A stretch of 64,000 bases of DNA from Amia ocellicauda (Eukaryota > Chordata > Actinopteri > Amiiformes > Amiidae): assembly GCF_036373705.1 (NCBI RefSeq), contig NC_089851.1:51560312-51624311 (forward strand), read 5' to 3'. This document shows positions 45,516 through 56,287 of this stretch, piece by piece; position 1 is the first letter of the stretch, and the number at the start of each line of letters is the position of its first letter. The translations under genes were made by a program, and so were the position numbers. Below the pieces are notes generated by a model. It was not told the origin of the DNA. It ran no database searches and worked only from the letters and a program-made list of their open reading frames with translations.

Positions 45516-46304
45516 CTGATGTTAGTACTTGAAATGTGTATTACCAAACATTGATAAGTCACATAGTGTGGCAACAATCTTGGATTATGCCTCGATTTCT
45601 CATAAACCCTTATACTGGCTGATGTGTGCTTTGGTATACAGTATCTTTGGACTGTGTTCTACACATATCCTAAAAGACAATTCCTACATGAAGAAACATA
45701 GCAGTAATGAACAAAATATTTTGACTTACTGTACATTTTGTTCAATTTTAAGCCTGCAATAACACACTGTCACCACTGGTAGCAGCATATACCACAAACA
45801 GCACTGAGATAAAAAAAAAATGAAGCGGCCATCTTGGGCATGTACATCGTAACAACAAAACACTATCAGTCACTTGCAACAGTATTAGAGTGGAAACTAT
45901 TATTTTAAACACACAGACACTTCTGTCTGCAAATACAAATAGTGTAAATTGAGATGTGTTTAAATTAGGGATTATTTCAGATGTAGAGAAACCTTGAAGA
46001 GAAGCAAGAGAAAACAAATGTGAAACTAAAAAATTGGATTAAATGTGATTCACATGAAACATAAATACACATTATGTAAAATAAATACATGAAAATCAAC
46101 AGTGGTACAAGAGCGGTGATGTTGCTGAATCTGTAGTGGTGGATTATTGCTTTCAACTGAACATCATTTCAAACTGAGATTGGCTGGATCCATGCATCAG
46201 TTCCTGGTTAAATAGTTAACGATGCAACACGGGGGCGATTTTGTGCTCTTCTCTCTCAGTGAAATCGTAACTTATGGTGACATGTTGTATACTGAACTGT
46301 GCAG
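45516..46304 (+). repeat. 2.2-kb tandem repeat, unit 1, part after the Polinton
   Basis: Continues unit 1: tgataagtcacata, ctggctgatgtgtgctttggt, cactatcagtcacttgcaaca, gatgcaacacggggg. Each has a counterpart at 50,600-51,353 in unit 2. Without the Polinton and one target duplication, unit 1 is about 2,256 bp. Confidence 0.85.
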
Positions 46305-46466
46305 AATCGCTGGCTCTATTCAATATAATTGAAAGGGCGAACATAAGACGTTTACTGTGCGAGCTACAATCGAATAAACGGACCTGCTCATTGAGGCGCT
46401 TGATATTAGTAATTGGACATATTTCCCGCTTTATGAAAAACATTGCTTTTACAAGCTGGAATTGTA
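46305..46466 (+). repeat. 2.2-kb tandem repeat, unit 2, first part
   Basis: Starts again at aatcgctggctct and matches 31,876-32,010. Interrupted at 46,466 by a DNA element. The last 30 bases (aaacattgcttttacaagctg) are nearly duplicated right after the insertion. Confidence 0.8.
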
Positions 46467-47059
46467 CACTGTAAAAAATGTTACATGCAATCTACTTTAA
46501 AAAATTATGGTAACATTATTACACATATTTTTTAAGGTTTAGTTTTTTTGCGAAATCTACCCGAATAAATTAAGTAAAATTTCCTAAATTATTTAGTCTA
46601 TGGCACACAATGAATTTAATTTAATCTTTTTTATTGTATGTTTTCTCACAAATTAATCAAGTAAAATTTACTCATTTGTATTAATTAAAATGACTTAATT
46701 ATAAAATGTACTGCCTTTTTCAGGTTAAGATAATAATGAATACAAAATGCAGTTTTTGTTGACAAACATGCTTTTATTGTCTTTTTGGACTGTAACCATA
46801 AATAACAAATATATATAAAATGTAAGCAGCAGTTTTAAGACATGAAAAAAAAAAGTTTACATTTCCCATGTCATTGAGAAACATCATTTTGTTACACAAA
46901 AACATGTGCATACAAATAACAACTTGTAGCAAAATGTATAAAACCATTTATACTAGCTAAAAGATTGTATGAACAACAATCATGTAGAACAGTATCAAAT
47001 GCTCAATCAGTGCAGTTTTTTTTCCACCAGAACTTGGTAATAATGCTTTGTCTCTCAAT

Positions 47060-47356
47060 CTAAGACATGAGTTTGTTTTTAAGTGTTAGTAATTTGGGGG
47101 AAAACTTGCACACATCCAGTTCTAAGAAGAGCTTCTGAAAGGCCTCAAATGTGTGCCTCAGTTCTTTCGAGTAGGTGAGGTTTAGTGCATACGTCAGTCC
47201 AAGAAAAACAGCACAGGCTCTAGACAGATTTTCCAAGCCAGCCATGACTTGCACCCCCTCCAAGATGATGCTGACGTCCTCCTGATCATCCCTCTTGCAG
47301 ATGGCAATTTTCATTATTTGCGGCAGGAGATCTTGCTGTACATCTGTATTGTCGCA
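47060..47356 (-). CDS. Terminal exon of a multi-copy fish protein (SAM-domain-protein-like C-terminus)
   Basis: Preceded on the minus strand by a good splice acceptor (ttgttttacag) and open for about 98 codons: CDNTDVQQDLLPQIM, ILEGVQVMAGLENL, ALNLTYSKELRHTFEAFQKLF, ending KNKLMS stop. I recall very similar C-termini in many predicted fish proteins annotated as SAM-domain (SAMD3-like) proteins. No upstream exon is seen within the element, so this may be a captured or orphan exon. Confidence 0.5.
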   Translation of the reverse strand, partial: CDNTDVQQDLLPQIMKIAICKRDDQEDVSIILEGVQVMAGLENLSRACAVFLGLTYALNLTYSKELRHTFEAFQKLFLELDVCKFSPKLLTLKNKLMS

Positions 47357-47805
47357 CTGTAAAACAACCATTAAATAAGTATTTTTATCTTGTCTGTCTC
47401 TCTATCATTATATATCTGTCCATAATTATAAAGTTTATTTGTGTACGGTTGTAAACAAACATTTTGAAACATTTTTCTTATAACAGCTTAAAATTCTAAA
47501 TTTCTTTGTAAACACTAAAACAAAAAAATATGTTTCAGTGGACGGCACACACTGTCAAAATAACAAGCTCAAATATAGTTTCACCAATGACAGAGGGTGT
47601 ATTCAGGGTAAAGAAAAAAAATACATTTGGTGACACCAGTGTAGGGGGGAAAACTGCAAATTAACCATGTTTACATGAGGAATATAGTGCATTCAGAATG
47701 TAAAACAGCCCCCACATTAATTCTAATTTTCAGTTTACTTATTCTGATTGTTGGGGTAAAGTTGTTTTCCCAATTATAAAGAATACCTTATCAATTATTT
47801 CTTCC

Positions 47806-48000
47806 TGTGTCTCGGAACTGCCCTGGGACATATGCAAAGAAAATTTAATTCAGGTTCGGGACTGCCCCGAACCACCTATGAAATATTGCTTGTAGATGTA
47901 TAAAAGGCTGTGTGAAACTTTCAATAAACGAAGATAAACAAACTGACATTGTGTCAGTGACTTTATTTCCCGGGCCTGTCTCCTGCTGAGAGTCTAAACT
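47806..48000 (+). mobile_element. LTR-like segment
   Basis: Starts tgtgtctcgg, has gtataaaagg (TATA-like) near 47,899 and caataaacg (polyadenylation-like) near 47,922 about 25 bp later, followed by a U5-like stretch. This layout recalls a retrovirus-type LTR. The right end and target duplication could not be fixed. A fossil fragment at most. Confidence 0.35.
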
Positions 48001-48009
48001 GTTACTGGA

Positions 48010-48290
48010 AGCGCTCACTGGGGTGCCTGATTCACTGGGATCCGAAGGGTTGCTTCAACTGAAGCTTTGCACCTTAACACTGATGTTGATCCCAATCTGT
48101 AAATGTAACTGGTCCTACTTGCACCGCTCCAAGCAGAATTCGAACCAGCTTCACCGGCATTGGAGGTGGGTGCACTAACAAGGACGCTAAAGATCATAGC
48201 CTCTAGCATCAGTCACTGGGGCACCTCTTGAGGCCAAGTGGAGTGAGGTTTACTCACACAGCTCTTACTAGCTGCTCTCTGTTACATATA
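48010..48290 (-). mobile_element. tRNA-derived SINE-like segment
   Basis: On the minus strand a tRNA-like head (ttgttagtgcacccacctcc, then a B-box-like ggttcgaattc) is followed by a body unrelated to the other SINEs here. Ends not fixed. Confidence 0.45.
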
Positions 48291-48366
48291 AATGAAATTA
48301 CACTCTGCCTTACATCACGCCTTTTGGGTTTGAGGACTGAAAGATATAACCTACATTTTTTTTTTT

Positions 48367-48552
48367 GGTTACACTATTTCGATGGTCCACTTTAGACATT
48401 CTACTAACTGTAAGTAACTACTCTCATTAGAGTATTAGTAGACTGCAAGTAAACTGTTAGGTTAGGGTTAATAGATTACGTTAACACGTAGTTGCAAAGT
48501 TACTTATACTCAGTAGAATTTCTAAAGTGGACCACCAAAATAAAGTGTTACC
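48367..48552. repeat. Small palindromic DNA element (MITE), 186 bp
   Basis: Terminal inverted repeats of about 52 bp: left ggttacactatttcgatgg, right the complement of ggtaacactttattttggtgg, both leading into tccactttaga. The GGTAACACTTTA-type end is a common fish hAT-like non-autonomous end by recall. Confidence 0.85.
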
Positions 48553-48869
48553 TTTCTTAATATAGTGGCTGACAAAAGTCTTATTTGTGTTAAATATTTT
48601 CACAGTAGTTTTAGACAATTTAATTGTAAAAAAGTATTGTTCAGGTTCATCCCCTTGGAATTATAAGGTTCTATCTGTCATTTTTGACAAAATTGAGTTA
48701 TTCACATATTCTTATTCTGTGACAACTTATTTACATTATGTGACTTTTTTTTAAGTTGTGTACATTTTTGGACTTTTTATTTAGAAAACAAAAAGGTTCT
48801 GTCTACAAAGTTGAACTCAAACTTCGTACTATAAGGTTCTATTTGCGAGCCAATCAGCACTTATCTAAT

Positions 48870-48908
<39 letters not shown>
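48870..48908. repeat. (TCTA)n microsatellite
   Basis: About ten tetranucleotide units. Confidence 0.95.
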
Positions 48909-49299
48909 CTCTTTTGGCTATTCTTTCTCAAGCCAACATCAAACAAACCTTTCAATCCATACTGATCTCTAGAGAGAAAGACATTTTACCTGTCACACTT
49001 TTTGTGGAATATTGGATTTTGTTAATTTAAGACACCTGTTTCAACTCATCAGCTCGTCAGAATAGGCATCGACATGAGACAACTAAAATTGAACTAATTC
49101 TCTTAAGCCTTAAAATTGCAGAAATGTCCTTAAATAAAAGAGGAAAATGTATCTCTTGGTTCTATTAGTGAAATCTTCTCAATATTTTGTATCAAACACT
49201 AAACCACAATTTCATTAATAAAATGTACACATTATTTTTAATTATTACGTAAAAACATTTAGTGAAAATTACAAGACCCATGATAAATTTTTTACAGTG

Positions 49300-50229
49300 T
49301 ATAAAACATTGCATTTACAAGCCATAATTATATATAACGTGCACATCGGTAATCAATGTGACAACCAAATGAAACAGAAATTAAGCTACTAAATGAGGTT
49401 CGGATGATTACTGCGAATTGAAAAGCTGCAGCAGTTCTATGCTATACAAGTACACAAATGAGACTTGTAGAATAAAGTGTTTACTCATTTATTATGATAC
49501 CAGAGCTATTTATATTATTAAACTAATTTAATTAAAAATGATATATTGAAATCAAATCAGGGTAGTTGACTTTTTGAGATTAATACTGGCTTGTACTTCA
49601 ACATATTTGACCACAAGAGGGGGAACTTCAACATGAAAACTCTTCCAATTTTGTCAAAATTTGCTTTCATCTGATTTATATTATTAGGGGTGTGAAACCA
49701 TACATTTATTGACTGGAATCACCTGGAAGCCTCAATAGTTGTCTGCAACGAATATATTTCATTAGTATTATTATGAAAATGTTTCTGCAGTTATTTTCAA
49801 AAGCTTATACAAACAATACACTTCATACAGTGATACACAGCTGTGTAGAGCATTGCCATATGTAATATGGAAGTCATTTGTCACTGGCTGGTTGCCAGAT
49901 TGGTTTAAGTGACAGATTTTGGACAATTTTCAAACGTCTTCTTCTGTGAAACCGCAGGTACGATTGATGTGGAATTCTGTACACATGCCCTTGGCTAGAT
50001 CCTCCATCAGATTTGTTAAAGGCAATACGATTCATGAAACGAGATGCTTAAAGCAATGCTTAAATTGCATAACGTGTCATAAATAGCAGGTTTGAAGTAC
50101 ATTAGAATGTATTAGACTGTGTTAGTACTGTGTAGATGTGTATTTGGCCCCCTGCATTGCTGCTTGCAGATATATTTATTATTACGCTTCCAGGTCCAGG
50201 ATGCCTGGAAGCCTATTGTTGTTGTAAGG

Positions 50230-50316
<87 letters not shown>

Positions 50317-51353
50317 TTTTTCTTTTCTTCCGCCAGAATATTTTCAAATGCCTATAACTTTTGAACTGCTTGGTGAAAACTCACCAAACTATGGTATGAG
50401 TGTAGGGGCTATGGTATGGTCACTTAAATACAATATGGTGGCCTAACGTCACATGGTTTGGCAGCCATCTTGAATGTAGTCCAAAAAATTGGACCGTTTT
50501 CAAACAGTGTTTTATCAGGAATGGTAAAGAGTTGAGTTATGAAACTTTTTCTACATAGTGTGCTTATGTAAATACTTGATTTGGATATATCAAAAAAATG
50601 ATAAGTCACATGGTGTGCTCACAATTTTCAATTAAGCTGAAAACACTTGAGCCTCAGCTCCTCATAGACCATTTGACTGGCTGATGTGTGCTTTGGTATA
50701 CAGCATCTGTGGACTGTTCTCTACAAATATTCTATAAGAAAAGTTCCTACGTGAAGAAATATGGGCGCAATGAACAAATGTTTTAGACAAAAAGTCAATT
50801 TTTTTACTGTAATGATGCACTGTCTCCACTTGTGGCAGCATATATCATATTTTTCACTGAGAAAACAAGATTCAGGAGCCATCTTTGGCATGCACATCGT
50901 AAAAACTAAGAACTATCAGTCACTTGCAACAGTACTACAATGGAAAGTATCTGTTTAAACACACAGACACTTCTGCAAGCAAATACAAATAGTATAAACT
51001 GAGATTTGTTATAGTGAGGGATCGTTTCAGAAAGAAAGCCGTTGAGAAAAGCTAGACAAACCGAAAGTGAAACTAAAACATAGAATTAAAAGTGATTCAC
51101 AAAACACGAAAATACAAGTTATTAAAATAAATACAAGAATATGAACAATGGTACAACAGCAATGACGTTGCTGAATCTGTAGTGGTGGGTTATTGCTTTA
51201 ATTTGAAAATCATTTCAATCTGAGATCGAGTGCCACCGCGAGTGCATTACTACTGTTTAATGTTAACGATGCAACACGGGGGCACGATTTTGTCCTCTTC
51301 TATCTCAGTGAGATCGTATATTATGGTGACATATTATATACTGAACAATGCAG
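49300..51353 (+). repeat. 2.2-kb tandem repeat, unit 2, main part
   Basis: Matches unit 1 from 32,010 through 33,348 and 45,516-46,304. It preserves the Polinton empty site near 50,567. Unit 2 without its insertion is about 2,214 bp. No protein family recognised. Confidence 0.85.
50228..50322. repeat. (ATT)n then (TATT)n microsatellite
   Basis: About 24 ATT units followed by about five TATT units, inside repeat unit 2. The matching position in unit 1 (about 33,088-33,104) has only about five ATT units. Confidence 0.95.
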
Positions 51354-51445
51354 AATCGCTGGCTCTACAAAGTAGAGTTGAAAGGGTAAACATAAGACGT
51401 GTACTGTGCGAGCTACACCCGAAAATACGGACCTACTCTGTCTTT
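51354..51445 (+). repeat. 2.2-kb tandem repeat, start of a third unit
   Basis: About 90 bp from aatcgctggctct to the tacggacctactctg region match the starts of units 1 and 2, then similarity stops. Confidence 0.75.
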
Positions 51446-51738
51446 GTACATTGTAACAGCAAAAGACTAAGGGCAGGATTAAATCAAAAATGTTTGCGAG
51501 CGCGAAAAGTCCCAGAAGAGTCACAGGAGGGGATCTCGCAGCTCAGCTCCTCGCTGAATTAAATCTGAAATGTGCGGAGCTGCGAGCGGGAGGAGCCGGA
51601 TTTTCTGGCGGGGTTTCTGGGGTGGGCGGGCGCGTGAGAGAAATCGCGAGCCAATCACAGTGTCTGAAATCTGAGTGACAGCGAGGGCGCGAGAGCAGGA
51701 CGTGCTGCGAGGAGAGCGATGCGTCGATAAAGCAGAGA

Positions 51739-51909
51739 AATCAAAACTGTGACCCGCCCGCTAATAGCAAACTACACAACTGTACTCAGTTGCGGCTTCA
51801 TTGTCAGTAAGATGACACTTTCTTCTAACCATAAATGTAACCGCTGTGATGTACAGGTGTGTAGTTTGCTATTAGCGGGTGGGTCAAAGTTTTAATTTTA
51901 TCCAGCCCC
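51739..51909. repeat. MITE copy 1 (ctaatagcaaactac family)
   Basis: Left gacccgcccgctaatagcaa and right its inverted copy around a 90-bp core with agttgcggcttcattgtcag and ataaatgtaaccgctgtgat. Confidence 0.8.
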
Positions 51910-52327
51910 ACGATAGCGCCTGAAGGTACAGCTCCACGCTGTAAATTGAAAGCATGAGTCTACCCGCTGAAACACAATTACAAACCTGTACTGTGTAGCG
52001 GCTAAAAAAGAGTAGGAGAAAATAATACAATAATAAAAACAAAGCCGCTCTTGATGACAGCTGTGTATTTTAAATTTTGTATGTCTTCGCAGACAATCTT
52101 ATCCAGGCGTTATCTATAGCCGTGGATCAATGCTGGTATCTTCGGTTATATATGAATACCAGAAAAATGCAAGTCTCTTATTCAGGGACGCTTTAAATCA
52201 GCGTTTACGTGTCATGTGCACTTTGTATTGCTCTGTTTTGTAAGATTGCCAATAAACATATAAACACATATAATAATAATAAGAATAATAAGAATAAGAA
52301 TAAGAATAATATGTGTAGCGCGGTGTA

Positions 52328-52493
52328 TTCAATAAAAACTGACCCACTGGCTAATACAAAACTACTAAATGAACATCATAGTGGTTACATTAATTATTAG
52401 AATAAATGATCAACTGAAGAATGAAGCCGCAACTGAGTCCAGTTCTGTAGTTTTGTATTAGCAGCGGTCAAAGATTTGATTCAATCTGGCCCC
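52328..52493. repeat. MITE copy 2 (same family, core inverted)
   Basis: The core (gaagccgcaactgagtccag, catcatagtggttacat) is in the opposite direction to copies 1 and 3; arms are more diverged. A short (AATAAG)n run precedes it at 52,270-52,312. Confidence 0.75.
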
Positions 52494-52822
52494 TAGTTTG
52501 CCGGTATAATGTCGGTTGATGTGTGATTGTTCACTGGATGTGTCCCATTGTGATATGTGGTTGTGAAGCAAATATATATTTAATGGAGATATTGATATAA
52601 GTTGTTCGACTCCGATATGACTCAGAATCGCTCATTTCAGGTGTTTAATTTTCTACATTTTCTGGTGGAGGACCCCCAGACCCCCACCGTGAATCCCTCA
52701 TTATGCCTCGCCCTCATTTTCCTGGCTACGCCACTGATCCATACATAGATACTCTTTATAGTACACATTGTAATATGACAGTGTAATATAATTGTGTATA
52801 TGTCAGTTGTATATATGTCAAT

Positions 52823-53137
52823 CTACATCATTGATTTTCCACAGTGCCAGCTGTGATAGCGGTGCTGATAGTGGCTTGGCGCTCCCACAACGTCCCCTAC
52901 TGTAGTTTGAAAGGAGCCTGTAGCATATAGGCTAACGCGGCACATAATTGTCTCCACGGTAAGAGGATGGTTGCGTGCAAATCTATTGTTCAATTTATCC
53001 TTCAGCAGGTGACACAATAACGATATGCCGTGTCTATCAAACCGATAATGTCTTATTAAAAGGTGATCGGAAGGTCTAGAAAGTTCCGATGGATCTGAAA
53101 GTGTAGGGCTGGCATCGTCTTCCACGCCTTCGGGCAT
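52823..53137 (-). pseudogene. PIF/Harbinger (HARBI1-like) transposase N-terminal relic
   Basis: 104-codon frame with HYRFDRHGISLLCHLLKDKL, HPLTVETIMCRVSLYATGSF and TTVGDVVGA, the helical N-terminal region of Harbinger transposases. After VGDVVG one base is out of phase, since the expected SQATISTAI reading lies in the next frame. The DDE catalytic part is missing. Confidence 0.8.
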
Positions 53138-53413
53138 CGATGTCTGCCGTTATAATTTTAATTGTCATAATAGTCCACTTTCTCTTGTATAGATGGCGAT
53201 ATGGTGCTCATTCAATCCAATTGCGTCATGCGTGTGTGATATGTGATTAGTAATGAATGATTGACTGATGCTACATTATTACTGGTTTCATTATGTTGTT
53301 GCATATCATCTCCGTGTTATATAGGCTGCTGTGTCTAGGATAAAGGCATAACATTGGCCACCTGCTACTAGATAATTGATTGTTCAGATTATTCCATATT
53401 TTTCTAGAATATA
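53138..53413. other. Unclassified DNA between Harbinger relic and Tc1
   Basis: No gene or repeat recognised. Confidence 0.4.
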
Positions 53414-53622
53414 TACAGTGGGGGAAAAAAGTATTTGATCCCCTGCTGATTTTGTACGTTTGCCCACTGACAAAGAAATGATCAGTCTATGATTTTAATG
53501 GTAGGTGTATTTTAACAGTGAGAGACAGAATAACAACAAAAAAATCCAGAAAAACGCATTTCAAAAAAGTTATACATTGATTTGCATATTAATGAGGGAA
53601 ATAAGTATTTGACCCCTTCGAC

Positions 53623-54629
53623 TTAGTACTTGGTGGCAAAACCCTTGTTGGCAATCACAGAGGTCAGACATTTCTTGTAGTTGGCCACCAGGTTTGCACA
53701 CATCTCAGGAGGGATTTTGTCCCACTCCTCTTTGCAGATCCTCTCCAAGTCATTAAGGTTTCGAGGCTGTTTGGCAACTCGAACCTTCAGCTCCCTCCAC
53801 AGATTTTCTATGGGATTAAGGTCTGGAGACTGGCTAGGCCACTCCAGGACCTTAATGTGCTTCTTCTTGAGCCACTCCTTTGTTGCCTTGGCTGTGTGTT
53901 TTGGGTTATTGTCATGCTGGAATACCCATCCACGACCCATTTTCAATGCCCTGGCTGAGGGAAGGAGGTTCTCACCTAAGATTTGATGGTACATGGCCCT
54001 GTCCATCATCCCTTTGATGCGGTGCTGTTGTCCTGTCCCCTTAGCAGAAAAACACCACCAAAGCCTAATGTTTCCACCTCCATGTTTGACGGTGGGGATG
54101 GTGTTCTTGGGGTCATTCCTCCTCCTCCAAACACGGCGAGTTGAGTTGATGCCAAAGTGCTGGATTTTGGTCTCATCTGACCACAACACTTTCACCCAGT
54201 TCTCCTCTGAATCATTCAGATGATGGCAAACTTCAGACGGGCCTGTACATGTGCTTTCTTGAGCAGGGGGGCCTTGCGGGCGCTGCAGGATTTCAGTCCT
54301 TCACGGCATAGTGTGTTACCAATTGTTTTCTTGGTGACTATGGTCCCAGCTGCCTTGAGATCATTAACAAGATCCTCCCATGTAGTTCTGGGCTGATTCC
54401 TCACCGTTCTCATGATCATTGAAACTCCACAAGGTGAGATCTTGCATGGAGCCCCAGACCGAGGGAGACTGACAGTTATTTTGTGTTTCTTCCATTTGCG
54501 AATAATCGCACCAACTGTTGTCACCTTCTCACCAAGCTGCTTGGCGACGGTCTTGTAGCCCATTCCAGCCTTGTGTAGGTCTACAATCTTGTCCCTGACA
54601 TCCTTGGACAGCTCTTTGGTCTTGGCCAT
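53623..54629 (-). pseudogene. Tc1-like transposase, nearly intact
   Basis: N-terminal part (54,629 down): [20 protein letters not shown] helix-turn-helix, then RKWKKHK and a second DNA-binding region. C-terminal part to 53,623 has all three catalytic sites: [15 protein letters not shown] and [11 protein letters not shown], ending NKGFATKY. The two parts are out of phase because of a four-base deletion near 54,222 relative to the copy at 62,621-63,702. Otherwise no stop is seen. Length agrees with the usual 340-residue transposase. Confidence 0.92.
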
Positions 54630-54671
54630 GGTGGAGAGTTTGGAATCTGATTGATTGATTGCTTCTGTGGA

Positions 54672-54768
54672 CAGGTGTCTTTTATACAGGTAACGAGCTG
54701 AGATTAGAAGCTCTCCCTTTAAGAGAGTGCTCCTAATCTCAGCTCGTTACCTGTATAAAAGACACCTG
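54672..54768. repeat. Perfect hairpin inside the Tc1 element
   Basis: Arms 54,672-54,706 and 54,734-54,768 are exact 35-bp reverse complements around a 27-bp loop. The same hairpin is in the truncated copy at about 63,377-63,475, so it belongs to the family. Confidence 0.95.
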
Positions 54769-55004
54769 GGAGCCAGAAATCTTGCTGATTGATAGGGGAT
54801 CAAATACTTATTTCCCTCATTAACATACAAATCAATTTATAACTTTTTTGAAATGCGGTTTTCAGGATTCTTTTGTTGTTTTTCTGTCTCTCACTGTTAA
54901 AATACACCTACCATTAAAATTATAGACTGATCATTTCTTTGTCAGTAGGCAAACGTACAAAATCAGCAGGGGATCAAATGCTTTTTTCCCTCACTGTATA
55001 TATA

Positions 55005-56215
55005 CACTCACCTAAAGGATTATTAGGAACACCATACTAATACTGTGTTTGACCCCCTTTCGCCTTCAGAACTGCCTTAATTCTACGTGGCATTGATTCA
55101 AAAAGGTGCTGAAAGCATTCTTTAGAAATGTTGGCCCATATTGATAGGATAGCATCTTGCAGTTGATGGAGATTTGTGGGATGCACATCCAGGGCACGAA
55201 GCTCCCGTTCCACCACATCCTAAAGATGCTCTATTGGGTTGAGATCTGGTGACTGTGGGGGCCAGTTTAGTACAGTGAACTCATTGTCATGTTCAAGAAA
55301 CCAATTTGAAATGATTCGACCTTTGTGACATGGTGCATTATCCTGCTGGAAGTAGCCATCAGAGGATGGGTACATGGTGGTCATAAAGGGATGGACATGG
55401 TCAGAAACAATGCTCAGCTAGGCTGTGGTATTTAAACGATGCCCAATTGGCACTAAGGGGCCTAAAGTGTGCCAAGAAAACATCCCCCACACCATTACAC
55501 CACCACCACCAGCCTGCACAGTGGTAACAAGGCATGATGGATCCATGTTCTCATTCTGTTTACGCCAAATTCTTACTCTACCATCTGAATGTCTCAACAG
55601 AAATCGAGACTCATCAGACCAGGCAACATTTTTCCAGTCTTCAACTGTCCAATTTTGGTGAGCTTGTGCAAATTGTAGCCTCTTTTTCCTATTTGTAGTG
55701 GAGATGAGTGGTACCCGGTGGGGTCTTCTGCTGTTGTAGCCCATCCGCCTGTACGTGTTGTGGCTTCACAAATGCTTTGCTGCATACCTCGGTTGTAACG
55801 AATGGTTATTCCAGTCAAAGTTGCTCTTCTATCAGCTTGAATCAGTCGGCCCATTCTCCTCTGACCTCTAGCATCAACAAGGCATTTTCGCCCACAGGAC
55901 TGCCGCATACTGGATGTTTTTCCCTTTTCACACCATTCTTTGTAAACCCTAGAAATGGTTGTGCGTGAAAATCCCAGTAACTGAGCAGATTGTGAAATAC
56001 TCAGACCGGCCCGTCTGGCACCAACAACCATGCCACGCTCAAAATTGCTTAAATCACCTTTCTTTCCCATTCAGACATTCAGTTTGGAGTTCAGGAGATT
56101 GTCTTGACCAGGACCACACCCCTAAATGCATTGAAGCAACTGCCATGTGATTGGTTGGTTAGATAATTGCATTAATGAGAAATTGAACAGGTGTTCCTAA
56201 TAATCCTTTAGGTGA

Positions 56216-56218
<3 letters not shown>
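55005..56218 (-). mobile_element. Full-length Tc1-like transposon (CACTCACCTAAAGG family)
   Basis: 1,214 bp, ends CACTCACCTAAAGGATTATT and its inverted copy, TA on both sides. It is separated from the preceding Tc1 only by TATATATA and is followed by a long TA run, so both sit in one TA-rich target. Confidence 0.92.
55037..56070 (-). pseudogene. Tc1-like transposase pseudogene
   Basis: Starts MGKKGDLSNFERGMVVGARR with a helix-turn-helix (SISQSAQLLGFSRTTISRVY). The middle (VAWSDESRFLLRHSDGR, first Asp) is in another frame. QQDNAPCH and [10 protein letters not shown] follow. Two TAG stops (near TTA-LSIV and HL-DVV, replacing Tyr and Trp codons in the 19-kb relic) and at least one frame change make it dead. 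Confidence 0.9.

Positions 56219-56272
<54 letters not shown>
56219..56272. repeat. (TA)n microsatellite
   Basis: About 27 TA units, directly at the end of the Tc1 element, followed by a T run. Confidence 0.95.

Positions 56273-56279
<7 letters not shown>

Positions 56280-56287
<8 letters not shown>

Larger units (their letters stand above)
46467..49299. mobile_element. DNA element with CACTGTAAAAAAT ends carrying a host-like exon
   Basis: 2,833 bp, starting CACTGTAAAAAATGTTA and ending AAATTTTTTACAGTG, flanked by TA. Left third is AT-rich and contains a minus-strand terminal exon (47,060-47,356). The rest is filled with later insertions: an LTR-like piece, a tRNA-SINE, a small palindromic element and a TCTA microsatellite. 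The end sequence is common in fish non-autonomous DNA elements; no transposase is seen. Confidence 0.65.
51474..52493. mobile_element. Composite of Harbinger-like palindromic elements with a CpG-rich core
   Basis: Outer ends gggcaggattaaatc (51,474) and gattcaatctggccc (about 52,489) are inverted copies of the family end also found at 63,770. Inside are a CpG-rich stretch (51,490-51,740), and two palindromic copies (51,739-51,909 and 52,328-52,493). May be one larger element with nested copies or a cluster; I cannot decide. Confidence 0.5.
53416..54996 (-). mobile_element. Full-length Tc1-like transposon (CAGTGGGGGAAAAAAG family)
   Basis: 1,581 bp between TA duplications (53,414-53,415 and 54,997-54,998). 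Terminal repeats are long (about 200 bp) and inverted, both with gatcccctgctgatttt. One minus-strand transposase gene. Near its 5' side is a 35-bp perfect hairpin (54,672-54,768). This family is widespread in fishes and other aquatic animals by recall. Confidence 0.92.

Noticed and set aside
50119-50364. Poly-Tyr and poly-Leu frames
   Set aside because: Translation of the (ATT)n microsatellite.
51490-51678. 62-codon frame in the CpG-rich core
   Set aside because: No homology and lies in a palindromic element cluster; GC-rich DNA lacks stops by chance.
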